Shown here in pieces: positions 23,912-32,002 of a stretch of 45,228 bases of DNA. The DNA is from Kribbella turkmenica (GTDB lineage: Bacteria > Actinomycetota > Actinomycetes > Propionibacteriales > Kribbellaceae). The stretch is from NCBI RefSeq assembly GCF_004348725.1, contig NZ_SMKR01000040.1, positions 1 to 45,228 of the forward strand, in the 5' to 3' direction. The translations under genes and the position numbers were made by a program. Position 1 is the stretch's first letter; every line of letters starts with the position of its first letter. The notes under the pieces were generated by a model. That model was not told the origin of the DNA, ran no database searches, and saw nothing but the letters and a program-made list of their open reading frames with translations.

Positions 23912-23918
23912 TGCTGCC

Positions 23919-24296
23919 ATGACGGCGCGCAAGACGGTCCAGACGATGAAACCCGCCACGGCGGCGAAGAAGCTGGGCGTGTACCTCCAGGCCACTCCGG
24001 CGCAGTTCCAGGAGGGCGTCGTGTCCCGCGACGAGCTGAACGCGCTGCAGGCCGATCCGCCTGAGTGGCTGCGCGACCTCCGCCGCGACGGCCCGCACCC
24101 GCGCGCTGTGGTGGCCGCCAAGCTGGGTGTCTCGATCAGCGGCCTGGCCCGGGCCGGCGTCACCGAGGCGCTGACCACCGACGAGATCGAGAGCATCAAG
24201 GCGGAGAACCCCGACTGGCTCGCCCACGAACGCGCCACCCAGGCCGAGGTCCGCAAGGAAGCCGCCCGCGTCAAGCACCAGCCCTCCGAGGACTGA
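23919..24296 (+). CDS. DUF5997-family protein (125 aa)
   Basis: A small soluble protein of an actinobacterial family recognised from TMKPATAAKKLGVYLQATPA and EGVVSRDELNALQADPPEWL. The segment AVVAAKLGVSISGLARAGV (about 65-83), followed by LTTDEIESI, looks like a helix-turn-helix, with the A-K-L-G-V-S turn typical of such motifs. The first segment (KPATAAKKLGVYL) has a similar pattern, so it may hold two. The gene is leaderless and divergent from the HTH-less LysR effector protein. The two could together make a complete regulator, which is inference. Confidence 0.8.
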   Translation: MTARKTVQTMKPATAAKKLGVYLQATPAQFQEGVVSRDELNALQADPPEWLRDLRRDGPHPRAVVAAKLGVSISGLARAGVTEALTTDEIESIKAENPDWLAHERATQAEVRKEAARVKHQPSED

Positions 24297-24327
24297 GGAG
24301 CTCCAGCACCCTCGGCCTTGCGCCGGA

Positions 24328-24429
24328 ATGAGGATCGACGCCGGGGTGGTGCACGGCGCCGGCCACGTCCCGGGCATTCTTCGCGGTCTCTACACCCTGG
24401 GCTACCGGGTGGTCAGCGCCGACCGGTGA
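24328..24429 (+). pseudogene. Relic of the C-terminal end of a larger gene (33 codons)
   Basis: The frame from ATG 24328 to TGA 24429 gives MRIDAGVVHGAGHVPGILRG followed by LYTLGYRVVSADR. This resembles the final strand-helix-strand of proteins of the TraB/GumN-like type (V-x-G-A-G-H-x-x-G-I ... G-Y-R). Nothing upstream in this frame continues the similarity and there is no ribosome site. It is most easily read as the remains of a deleted gene, but this rests on short similarity judged by eye. Confidence 0.35.
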
Positions 24430-24457
24430 TGGCGATCCCGGCCGACGGAGTCAACGG

Positions 24458-26050
24458 TCAAACCTGCCCCGCCGGCGCATCGGTGGTTGGCGCGACGGTC
24501 CGCTCGCCGCAGAGGGTACGGCGGACGGCCGCGCCGACGGACTCCGGCGACGGATCGGCGAGCACCGCGGAGACGTAACCGTCCGGCCGGATCAGCCAGG
24601 CTTCGCCGGGGCGGGCGCCGAGCACACTGGGGTCGACGCCGAGGTCCGTGAGGCCGAGAACCCGCTGCGGGGCGGAGGTGGCCGTGGCCGGCACCTCGGC
24701 GCCGGTGCCCGGCCGATCAGTTGTCAGCAGCAACAATCCGTCCCGGACCAGGGCACGCAACCGGCCGCCGCCGGCCACGGGAACATCGGGAACGAGGATG
24801 CCCGGACCGGGCGCGGGCAGTTGACCGCGTGGCGGCCGGCCGCCGAACGGGCGGGTGGCGTCGGGCATCGTCAACGGCGAATCGACGTACCAGAAGGGTT
24901 CCGCGAAGCGGCCGGAGTCCACCTCGGCGACCTTGGCCGGGTCGGCGACGGCGGCGTCGAGGAGACGGCGCCGCCGTTCCCACTGTTCCTCGTCCGGCGG
25001 GACCAGGAACCTCATGGTCGCGCTGGTGACGGCGAGGTTCTCGAGCGCGGCCGCGTGCCGCTCGACGTGGTAGCTCTCGAGCAGTTCCGGCGGCGCCCAG
25101 CCGTGCAGGACGAACGCGAGCTTCCAGGCGGCGTTCTCGGCGTCCGGGACGCCGGAGTTCAGGCCGCGGGCGCCGAACGGCGCGTACAGGTGGGCGCAGT
25201 CACCGGCGAGCAGCACCCGGCCGGCCCGCATCCGGTCCGCGCACCGGGACTGGAAACGGTAGACCGACTGCCACTCGAGCTCGTAGGGACGGTCGGCGAT
25301 GATCTGCCGGATCCGCGCGTCCAGCCGGCCGTCGGCGCGTTCGGCGCCCGCGTCGAAGTCCGCGGGCACCTGCCAGTCGATCCGGTACGTCGAGTCCGGA
25401 CACGGATGGATCAGCACCTGGCGGTCGGGGTTCCAGGCCGGGTCGAAGAAGAACCGCCGTTCCGTCTCCCAGCCCGGCAGGTCCGCCCGGATGTCGCAGA
25501 TCAAGAACCGGTCCGCGAAGCTCTCGCCGTCGAAGGTGACCCCGAGCTGTCGCCGCAGCGACTCGGCCCGCGCACCCGCGCACAGTACGGCGTACTCGGC
25601 CCGCAGGGAGCCGGTGTCGCCGGTCAGTGTCACGCCGGTGCCGTCCTGGGAGATGCCGGTGACCTCGTGCCCCCACCGGACGTCGATCAACGGCTCGTCG
25701 GCGATGCGCTCGTCGAGGATCGCCTCGGTCCGGCTCTGGGAGATGTTCACGCACGGCGGCAGGGCCGAGCTGCCGGGGTCCGCGAACGTCCAGGAGAACA
25801 GTTCGCGCTCACGGTAGAACGTCCGCGCGGTCGTCCAGGCCAGCCCTTCGCGAGCGATCCGCTCCGCGCCGACCGACGCCCAGATGTCGAGGACGTCGCG
25901 CTGCTGGCAGATCGACCGCGAGCCGGCGACGTCCCGCGCCGGCCGCCGGTCGAGCAGGAGCACCCGGACGCCCCAGCGGGCCAGCAGCAACGCGGTGGTC
26001 TGCCCGACCGGTCCGTTGCCGATCACCGCGACCGCGCCGCCGTCAGACAA
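24458..26050 (-). CDS. FAD-dependent aromatic-ring monooxygenase, PheA/TfdB/MhpA type (530 aa)
   Basis: A group A flavoprotein hydroxylase. The FAD/ADP motif AVIGNGPVGQTTALLLARWG is at residues about 8-27. SRSICQQRDVLDIWASVG follows as in MhpA-like enzymes, and the ribose-binding VLLAGDCAHLYAPFGARGLNSGV is present. The last 110 residues have the thioredoxin-like phenol-hydroxylase C-terminal pattern (RALVRDGLLLLTTDRPG, LIRPDGYVSAV). The start is probably TTG 26050, overlapping the upstream stop by 8 bases; no better codon precedes the nucleotide motif, and the start is the weak point of this call. It is the last gene of the aminotransferase/MBL operon and probably hydroxylates an aromatic substrate made or exposed by those steps. 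Confidence 0.85.
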   Translation of the reverse strand: MSDGGAVAVIGNGPVGQTTALLLARWGVRVLLLDRRPARDVAGSRSICQQRDVLDIWASVGAERIAREGLAWTTARTFYRERELFSWTFADPGSSALPPCVNISQSRTEAILDERIADEPLIDVRWGHEVTGISQDGTGVTLTGDTGSLRAEYAVLCAGARAESLRRQLGVTFDGESFADRFLICDIRADLPGWETERRFFFDPAWNPDRQVLIHPCPDSTYRIDWQVPADFDAGAERADGRLDARIRQIIADRPYELEWQSVYRFQSRCADRMRAGRVLLAGDCAHLYAPFGARGLNSGVPDAENAAWKLAFVLHGWAPPELLESYHVERHAAALENLAVTSATMRFLVPPDEEQWERRRRLLDAAVADPAKVAEVDSGRFAEPFWYVDSPLTMPDATRPFGGRPPRGQLPAPGPGILVPDVPVAGGGRLRALVRDGLLLLTTDRPGTGAEVPATATSAPQRVLGLTDLGVDPSVLGARPGEAWLIRPDGYVSAVLADPSPESVGAAVRRTLCGERTVAPTTDAPAGQV

Positions 26051-26996
26051 GGCTGTCCCACACCTCGCGATCACGCTCGGCGGTCCAGATCCGGGGCCAG
26101 TCGATGCGGTCCAGTTCGTCCCACAGCCGCTGGACGTCGAACGGCAGGCAGTGCTCGAAGATCGGCCAGCGGCCGTACTGCGGAGCCAGCGCGTCGTGCG
26201 CGGCCCGGAAGGCCTCGGCCGGCGTCCCGCCGCGCGCATGCACGGCGCCGACTTCCGCCCGCAGCACCAGCAGGAAGCTCCTGGTCTGCTCGATCGCCGC
26301 GTGCACCGCCTCGCGTCCGCGCGGGACCGCGCCGCGGCCACCGACGAGGACCTCCGCCCCGAACTCCTTCACCCGGTCCAGCGTCGTCGTCGACCAGTCG
26401 GCGTGGAAGGCGTCCCCGGTGTACAGCGCGGCCTGCGCCTCGACCAGGTCACCGGCGAACAGCACGCGCTGCTTCGGCAGCCAGGCCACGATGTCCCCGG
26501 CGGTGTGACCGCGGCCGCAGTACTGCAGCACGAGCTCGCCGCGGTCGCCGCCGAGGTCGATGGTGAGGCGGTCCGAGAACGTCACGTCCGGCCGGGTGAG
26601 GCCGGGGATCGAGCCGGGTTCGCGGAACAGCCGCGGCATCCGGCCGAACTCGCTCTCCCAGTCCTCCCGGCCGCGCTCCTCGATCAGCGCGCGGGTGTTG
26701 TCGTGGGTGATGATCACGTCGGCGCCGAACGCGGACGCGCCGAGCACGCGGACCGCGTGGTAGTGGCTGAGTACGAGGTAGCGCACGGGTTTCGTGGTGT
26801 GCTCGCGGAGCTTGCCGAGCCAGGCGCGCGCGGCGACCGGGGTGGCCCGGGCCTCGAAGGCGACCAGGAAGTCCTCGGCCTCGATCGCGCCCACGTTCGG
26901 ATCGCCCTCGGCCGTCAGCGCGTAGACCCCGTCGGCCAGGACCTCCAGGATCTCGGTCTTCTCGGACAGGTCGGCCGAGGACGCGAACGGTCTCAT
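26043..26996 (-). CDS. Metallo-beta-lactamase-fold protein with altered metal motif (317 aa)
   Basis: The MBL fold is clear: LADGVYALTAEGDPNVGAIE, YLVLSHYHAVRVLGAS (His78, His80), GRGHTAGDIVAWLP (His164) and VLFAGDLVE (Asp183). The canonical HxHxDH motif is here HYHAVR, so the Asp and His that hold the second metal are missing while site 1 ligands remain. A mononuclear enzyme is expected. The C-terminal 90 residues form helices (TPAEAFRAAHDALAPQYGRW) ending PRIWTAERDREVWD. It lies nine bases after the aminotransferase gene and overlaps the FAD monooxygenase gene. A hydrolase or dioxygenase-like role in the same degradative operon is inferred. Confidence 0.85.
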   Translation of the reverse strand: MRPFASSADLSEKTEILEVLADGVYALTAEGDPNVGAIEAEDFLVAFEARATPVAARAWLGKLREHTTKPVRYLVLSHYHAVRVLGASAFGADVIITHDNTRALIEERGREDWESEFGRMPRLFREPGSIPGLTRPDVTFSDRLTIDLGGDRGELVLQYCGRGHTAGDIVAWLPKQRVLFAGDLVEAQAALYTGDAFHADWSTTTLDRVKEFGAEVLVGGRGAVPRGREAVHAAIEQTRSFLLVLRAEVGAVHARGGTPAEAFRAAHDALAPQYGRWPIFEHCLPFDVQRLWDELDRIDWPRIWTAERDREVWDSLV

Positions 26997-27005
26997 CCGG
27001 CCCCG

Positions 27006-28163
27006 CTAGGACGTCAGGTCCTCGAACGCGGACAGGGCGCGCTGGATGTTCTCGACCGAGTTCGCGTACGAGAACCGCAGGTGCCCCTCGCCGTACCCGC
27101 CGAACGCCGTGCCCGGCAGGCAGGCGACCCCGGCCTCCTCGAGCAGCCGGTCCGCGAGGGTCGCGGCCGACTGGCCGAGCTCGGTGATGTTCGGGAACGC
27201 GTAGAACGCGCCGCCCGGCCGCACGCACGACACGCCGGGTACGGCGTTCAGGCCGGAGACGATCACCTCGCGACGCTCCCGGAACGCGGCGAGCATGGTG
27301 TCGACGTCGTCCCACGGTCCTTCGAGGGCGGCGATCGCGGCGTGCTGGCTGAAGGCCGACGTACAGGAGACGGAGTTGATCACCAGCCGGGTGATCGGCT
27401 CGACCAGTGGCTGCGGGAACACGCCGAAGCCCAGTCGCCAGCCGGTCATCGCGAACGTCTTGGACCAGCCGTCGAGCAGGATCGTCCGCTCGGCCATGCC
27501 GTCGAGGTCCAGGACGCTGTGGTGGTCGCCGTCGTACCGCAGCGCCCAGTAGACCTCGTCGCTGAGCACGACCAGGTCGTTGCGGATCGCGATCTCGGCG
27601 ATCGCGGCCAGCTGCTCGGGTGTCGAGGCGCTGCCGCACGGGTTGTGCGGGGAGTTCAGGATCAGCAGCTTGGTCCGCGGGGTGACCAGCGCCGCGAGCT
27701 CCTCGGGGTCGATGACGAACCCGTTCTCCTCGCGCAGCGGCACCGGGACCGGCGTCGCGCCGGCGAACGACGCGATCGACGCGTACATCGGGAAGCCCGG
27801 GTCGGGGTAGAGGACCTCGTCGCCCTCCTCGCACAGCGCCATGATCGTGAAGAACATGATCGGCTTGGCGCCCGGCGTGACCAGCACCCGGTCGGGGGAG
27901 GCGCTGAGCCGGCCGGTGCGTTCGAGGAAGTCGGTCACCGCGGTCCGCAGCTCGGGGATGCCGGGCGCCGGGACGTAGTGCGTGTGGCCCTTGTCGATCG
28001 CCTGCTGCGCGGCGGCCGCGACGTGGGCCGGCGTGTCGAAGTCCGGCTCGCCGATCTCGAGGTGCACGATCTCCCGGCCGCTCGCCTCCAGCGCCTTGGC
28101 CTTCGCCAGCACCTCGAACGCAGACTCGGTCCCGAGACGTTCCATCCGCCCAGCTAGTTTCAC
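27006..28163 (-). CDS. Class I/II PLP-dependent aminotransferase (385 aa)
   Basis: Aspartate-aminotransferase fold type I enzyme. Marks are IVHLEIGEPDFDTPAHV (N-terminal), VTPGAKPIMFF, ILNSPHNPCGS (substrate carboxylate/PLP Asn), LVVLSDEVYW (PLP-N1 Asp and Tyr) and ILLDGWSKTFAMTGWRLGF with the Schiff-base lysine. Length is normal. GTG 28163 was taken because TAGGCT (28176-28171 on the minus strand) is seven bases upstream, giving a leaderless message; the ATG six codons later is an alternative. It is the promoter-proximal gene of an operon with the MBL-fold protein and the FAD monooxygenase. Substrate may be an aromatic or branched amino acid; this is not decided by sequence. Confidence 0.9.
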   Translation of the reverse strand: MKLAGRMERLGTESAFEVLAKAKALEASGREIVHLEIGEPDFDTPAHVAAAAQQAIDKGHTHYVPAPGIPELRTAVTDFLERTGRLSASPDRVLVTPGAKPIMFFTIMALCEEGDEVLYPDPGFPMYASIASFAGATPVPVPLREENGFVIDPEELAALVTPRTKLLILNSPHNPCGSASTPEQLAAIAEIAIRNDLVVLSDEVYWALRYDGDHHSVLDLDGMAERTILLDGWSKTFAMTGWRLGFGVFPQPLVEPITRLVINSVSCTSAFSQHAAIAALEGPWDDVDTMLAAFRERREVIVSGLNAVPGVSCVRPGGAFYAFPNITELGQSAATLADRLLEEAGVACLPGTAFGGYGEGHLRFSYANSVENIQRALSAFEDLTS

Positions 28164-28170
28164 GCCTCCG

Positions 28171-28176
28171 AGCCTA
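28171..28176 (-). promoter_or_regulatory. -10 element of the aminotransferase operon
   Basis: TAGGCT on the minus strand ends seven bases before GTG 28163, consistent with a leaderless transcript. Confidence 0.45.
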
Positions 28177-28253
28177 GTCCACCCCTTGGCTACCCGCTGA
28201 GAACGCTTGCTGCCGGTGGAATCATCAGGCTCAGGAGCTCGAGAGGAGTGCGG

Positions 28254-29102
28254 ATGCCACGGGTAGCGGTCACGGGAAGCAGCGGCAAGCTCGGCCGGGC
28301 GGTCGTCGATCACCTGCAGGACAACGGCTGGGACGTGGTCGCCCTCGACCAGGCCCCGCCGGCGCGGGCCGGGGTGACGTCGTCCCGGGTCGACCTGACC
28401 GATTTCGGCCAGACCTACGAGGCGATCGCCGGGATCGACGACCGGCACGACGGCGTCGACGCGGTCGTCCACCTGGCCGCGATCCCGGCGCCGGGACTAC
28501 GGCCGAACGCGGCGACGTTCGAGAACAACATGGTGGCCACGTACAACGTGTTCTCGGCGGCCTTGCGGGCCGGTGTGCGCAACATCGTCTGGGCGTCGAG
28601 CGAGACCGTGCTCGGGCTGCCGTTCGACGAGTTCCCGCCGTACGTGCCGGTGGACGAGGACTACGCACCGCGACCCAACAGCACGTACTCGCTGGTCAAG
28701 ACGCTCGAGGAGGAGCTGGCCCGGCAGCTGGTCCGGTGGCACCCGGACCTCAAGCTGATCGGCCTGCGCTTCTCCAACGTGATGTACCCCGAGGACTACG
28801 CGAACTTCCCGTCGTTCGACGCCGACGCGACCCTGCGCAAGTGGAACCTGTGGGGCTACATCGACGCCCGCGACGGCGCCCAGGCGGTCCGCAAGGCGCT
28901 CGAGTACGACGCCACCGGCACAGACGTGTTCATCGTCGCGAACGCCGACACGGTGATGACCCGGCCGAACGAGGAGCTCCTGGCCGAGGTCTTCCCCGGC
29001 GTTGCGGTGAAGCGGCCGTTCGGCCCGAACGAGACGCTGCTGTCCATCGACAAGGCCCGCAAGCTCCTCGGCTACGAACCGCAGCACTCCTGGCGCGACT
29101 AG
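28254..29102 (+). CDS. NAD-dependent epimerase/dehydratase (extended SDR) (282 aa)
   Basis: Extended short-chain dehydrogenase with TGSSGKLGRAVVDHL (GxxGxxG cofactor loop, residues about 8-22), DAVVHLAAIPAPG, the catalytic Ser in WASSETVLG, and Tyr-Lys in STYSLVKTLEEE. The Asp at the end of strand 2 (VVALDQAPP) indicates NAD rather than NADP. Size resembles uronate dehydrogenase-like and NAD-sugar epimerases. ATG 28254 is chosen because GAGAGGA is six bases before it; GTG 28248 would be too close to that site. Divergent from the aminotransferase operon. It ends convergently, sharing CTAG with the FAD oxidase gene. Confidence 0.87.
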   Translation: MPRVAVTGSSGKLGRAVVDHLQDNGWDVVALDQAPPARAGVTSSRVDLTDFGQTYEAIAGIDDRHDGVDAVVHLAAIPAPGLRPNAATFENNMVATYNVFSAALRAGVRNIVWASSETVLGLPFDEFPPYVPVDEDYAPRPNSTYSLVKTLEEELARQLVRWHPDLKLIGLRFSNVMYPEDYANFPSFDADATLRKWNLWGYIDARDGAQAVRKALEYDATGTDVFIVANADTVMTRPNEELLAEVFPGVAVKRPFGPNETLLSIDKARKLLGYEPQHSWRD

Positions 29103-30454
29103 CTCCGCGGCCCGTAGGGGAACACGGCGTCCGGGTCGTACGCCGTGCGGACCTCGGTCAGCCGGGCCAGCGTCTCGGCCGGCCAGCACGCCTCGTACAC
29201 CCCGTGAACGGACAGCCCACCGGCGAAGTTGACGGTCATCTCCGGTGAGATCCAGGGCGCGAGCGGCGCCAGTACGCCGTCGGCCGCGGCCGGCAGGACC
29301 TCTGCGAACAGCGCCGGATCCGGGACGCCGATGATCACCAGGCTGTAGGCCCCGCCGCGCCCGCCGACCGCACTGCCCTCCGGCACGTCGCGGTGCACGG
29401 CGCCGCCGAGGTGCCGGAGCTCGAGCGCGACCAGGGGCAGTTGCCGGCCCGGGCCGGCGACGTCGACGAACGTCGTCGCGAAGTCGGCGCCGGCCTCCGC
29501 CAGCAGGACCGCGCGGTCCCAGGCCGGCAGCGGGTCCTTGGGGTCGTTGTGGATCAGCGCGATGTCGCGCGCCGGCATCTCGCCGACGCCGCCGAGCACC
29601 GGCGTACCGGCGTCCCGGATCGGCTGGAACAGGCGCTCCCCCTCGGCCGGGTCGCCGACGAACGCGTAGCGGACGGTCAGCGTGGTCTGGCCCCGGATCG
29701 GTTCGGGGATCGCGTCCAGCGGCGGCAGCCGGAGGATCGCGACCGACGAGTTCACCGTCTCGGGCACGGACCTGGTCCACTCGAGCCAGGCGCTGAGCAC
29801 GGACGCGATGTCGTCGGCGCCGAAGAACAGTGAGCCGCCGTACAGGGAGGTGAGCTCGACGAGTTCGAAGTCCATCGACGTGACCAGACCGAGGCCGCCC
29901 TTGCCGCCACGCAGGGCCCAGAACAGGTCGGGGTTCTCGTCCGCGTTCGCCGTGACGACCTCGCCGGTGCCGGTGACCACCCGGAAGCCGCGGACCCAGT
30001 CGGACGAGACGCCGTACGTCCGGGACAGCGGGCCGAGGCCGCCGCCCAGGGTGTAGCCGATGCAGCCGACCGCGTCGGAGGCGCCGGTGATCGGCGCGAG
30101 GCCGTGCTCGGCCGCGGCCGCGACCACCTCGGCCCAGCGGCAGCCCGCCTCGATGTGCGCGATCCGGCCGTCGATCGTCACGTTCGCCATCCGCGCGGTC
30201 GTGACCAGCACACCGTCCTCGATCGCCCGGGCCGAACCGTGGCCGGTCGCCAGCACGCGGACCGGCGTACCGCTGTCCGCCGCCGCCCGGACGACCGCGG
30301 CCGCTTCCGCCTCCGAGGTGATCCCGACGGCCACCTCGGGCGTGTGCCGGACCGCGAGGTTGAACCCCGCCACCTCCGCCGCGAATCCGTCGTCCTCGGG
30401 GCCGAACACCGGACCCCGCACCACACCCCGAAGCTGTTCTGCCAACGCACCCAT
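29099..30454 (-). CDS. FAD-linked oxidase, PCMH/berberine-bridge type (451 aa)
   Basis: An FAD-binding PCMH domain occupies about residues 30-210 (VRVLATGHGSARAIEDGVLV; IEAGCRWAEVVAAAAEHGLAP; GYTLGGGLGPLSRTYG; WALRGGKGGLGLVTSMDFEL). The short BBE segment is at the C-terminus (ACWPAETLARLTEVRTAYDPDAVFPYG). The His in GHGSAR is at the usual covalent 8-alpha-histidyl site. The second (cysteinyl) attachment site of bicovalent enzymes is not clear. Such enzymes oxidise sugars, alkaloids or aromatic alcohols. GGGGAG precedes the ATG. It is 70 bases downstream of the AlaX-like gene on the same strand, and may be co-transcribed. Confidence 0.88.
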   Translation of the reverse strand: MGALAEQLRGVVRGPVFGPEDDGFAAEVAGFNLAVRHTPEVAVGITSEAEAAAVVRAAADSGTPVRVLATGHGSARAIEDGVLVTTARMANVTIDGRIAHIEAGCRWAEVVAAAAEHGLAPITGASDAVGCIGYTLGGGLGPLSRTYGVSSDWVRGFRVVTGTGEVVTANADENPDLFWALRGGKGGLGLVTSMDFELVELTSLYGGSLFFGADDIASVLSAWLEWTRSVPETVNSSVAILRLPPLDAIPEPIRGQTTLTVRYAFVGDPAEGERLFQPIRDAGTPVLGGVGEMPARDIALIHNDPKDPLPAWDRAVLLAEAGADFATTFVDVAGPGRQLPLVALELRHLGGAVHRDVPEGSAVGGRGGAYSLVIIGVPDPALFAEVLPAAADGVLAPLAPWISPEMTVNFAGGLSVHGVYEACWPAETLARLTEVRTAYDPDAVFPYGPRS

Positions 30455-30524
30455 GCGTGTCTCCCCTCTCCGGGGCGAGTCTTCCCGATGGGTGGGGTCA
30501 GACGATGCAGGGCCCGGTGCGGGA

Positions 30525-31244
30525 TCAGACGATCCGGACGCGCAGCCGGCGGAAGCCGCGGCCCTTGCTCTCCATCTTCACGACCTCCATCCGGCCGATC
30601 ATCGCGGTGGACGCGACGTGCGTGCCGCCGTCGGCCTGGGTGTCGAGACCGTCGATGTCGACGATCCGGACGACCTCGATGCCGGGCGGCAGCAGGTTGG
30701 TGGCGGTCCGGATGATGTCGGGGATCGCGAACGCCTCGTCCCGCGGCAGGGTGCTCACGGTGATCCGGCGGTCGGTGCGGATCTCCGCGTTCACCGCCTC
30801 GGCCACCCGGTCCTTGAAGTCCGGCGGGACCTCGGCCAGGTCGAAGTCCATCCGGGCCGTCAGCGGCTCCATGTTCCCGCCGGTGACGAGCGCGCCGAAG
30901 TCCCGGAACACCACACCGGTCAGCACGTGCAGGCCCGAGTGGGTCCGCATGAGTTCCGTCCGGCGCCGGTCGTCGAGCGCACCGCGGACGGCGGTGCCGG
31001 CCGGCGGCACCGGATCCTCCTCGTGCGGCACCAGGTAGAGGTCGTCGCCCTTGGCCGTGCCGAGGATGCGGGTGCGGACCCCGCCCCACAGCAGCACGCC
31101 GTGGTCCGGCGGCTGACCACCGCCGCCGGGATAGAACGCGGACCGGTCGAGCACGATGCCGCGTTCGGGGTCGACGCCGACGACGGTCGCGTCCCACTCC
31201 CGCAGGGTGGCGTCGTCGAGATCCAGCCGATGGGTGTGCGTCAC
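30525..31244 (-). CDS. AlaX-type alanyl-tRNA editing protein (239 aa)
   Basis: A free-standing relative of the AlaRS editing domain, which hydrolyses Ser- or Gly-tRNA(Ala). Marks are DRSAFYPGGGGQPPDHG, MRTHSGLHVLTG (the HxxxH motif, His102 and His106) and DTQADGGTHVAST. In AlaRS and many AlaX proteins the latter reads CGGTH and the Cys is a zinc ligand; here it is Asp205 with His209 kept. The GTG at 31244 is preceded by TAGGAT eight bases upstream and no ribosome site, so leaderless translation is likely. The long upstream extension in this frame overlaps the divergent gene and is rejected. Confidence 0.87.
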   Translation of the reverse strand: MTHTHRLDLDDATLREWDATVVGVDPERGIVLDRSAFYPGGGGQPPDHGVLLWGGVRTRILGTAKGDDLYLVPHEEDPVPPAGTAVRGALDDRRRTELMRTHSGLHVLTGVVFRDFGALVTGGNMEPLTARMDFDLAEVPPDFKDRVAEAVNAEIRTDRRITVSTLPRDEAFAIPDIIRTATNLLPPGIEVVRIVDIDGLDTQADGGTHVASTAMIGRMEVVKMESKGRGFRRLRVRIV

Positions 31245-31276
31245 CCTGCCGAATCCTAGGGCACGTCTCTCAGCCG

Positions 31277-31305
31277 TTGACCCCGGCGGGGGCACCGTGG
31301 ATTCT
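31277..31305 (+). promoter_or_regulatory. Promoter of the Rieske/membrane redox operon
   Basis: TTGACC (31277-31282) and GATTCT (31300-31305) are 17 bases apart. They lie 24 bases before the ATG at 31329, which has a GGGGGAG ribosome site. Predicted by pattern only. Confidence 0.45.
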
Positions 31306-31328
31306 CGATCGCAGGGGTTGGGGGAGAC

Positions 31329-31994
31329 ATGGGGCAACGCAGTCCGCTGGTCACGCTCGCGGCCGCCGCCGTCGGCCTGGTGGCGATGCTCGTCGTCAAC
31401 AGCACCCAGACCGGCACGCTCGCCGCACCCGATGCGTCCGCGACCACCGTCCCGCCGACCACGAGCGCTCCGGCCACTCGGCCGCCTTCGCCGGACGCGA
31501 CGCCGACTCCGAGCCCGACGGCGAGCCCGACCCGGCAGATCGCCCTCGTCTTCACCGGCCGGACGACCGGACGCGAAGCCACCCTCGCCGTCGCGGTGAA
31601 GGGCGGCCGGGCCGTGGGGTACGTCTGCGACGGCCGGGAGGTCGAAGCGTGGTTCACCGGGGCACAGGACGCCGGCCGGCTCGCCCTGCGGTCCAAGGCC
31701 GGCGACCAGCTGGCCGCCACCGTGGCCGCCGACGCCGTCACCGGGACGGTCACCGTGCGCGGCCGCCAACTGTCCTTCACCATCGACAAGGTGGATCCGC
31801 CGGCCGGCCTCTACCGCGCGCGCACCACCCGGAACACCATCGGCTGGATCGTCCTCCCCGACGGCAGCCAGGTCGGCGTCGACAACGACGGCAGCCCGGC
31901 ACCCGCCCCGGCCCTCGACCCCGGCACCGGCGCGGCGACCGTCGGCGGTACGCCGGTGACGGCCGCGTCGATCACCGGCGACGAGACGTTTTGA
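31329..31994 (+). CDS. Membrane-anchored or secreted protein with Pro/Thr linker, unknown function (221 aa)
   Basis: Residues about 7-23 (LVTLAAAAVGLVAMLVV) are an uncleaved anchor or signal peptide. Residues 35-68 are a Pro/Thr/Ser/Ala-rich linker typical of extracytoplasmic actinobacterial proteins. The rest is a beta-rich domain (IALVFTGRTTGREATLAVAV, AVGYVCDGREVEAWFTG, TVTVRGRQLSFTID) with one cysteine and no cofactor motif. It is the first gene of a tight set with a five-helix membrane protein and a Rieske protein, so an outer-face partner of a redox complex is possible. I do not recognise the family. Confidence 0.8.
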   Translation: MGQRSPLVTLAAAAVGLVAMLVVNSTQTGTLAAPDASATTVPPTTSAPATRPPSPDATPTPSPTASPTRQIALVFTGRTTGREATLAVAVKGGRAVGYVCDGREVEAWFTGAQDAGRLALRSKAGDQLAATVAADAVTGTVTVRGRQLSFTIDKVDPPAGLYRARTTRNTIGWIVLPDGSQVGVDNDGSPAPAPALDPGTGAATVGGTPVTAASITGDETF

Positions 31995-32002
31995 GGAGAG
32001 CC

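Noticed and set aside
30525..31769. Longer version (414 aa) of the AlaX-like protein
   Set aside because: The extra N-terminus is low-complexity, overlaps the divergent anchored-protein gene and its promoter, and lacks a ribosome site; the leaderless GTG at 31244 fits better.
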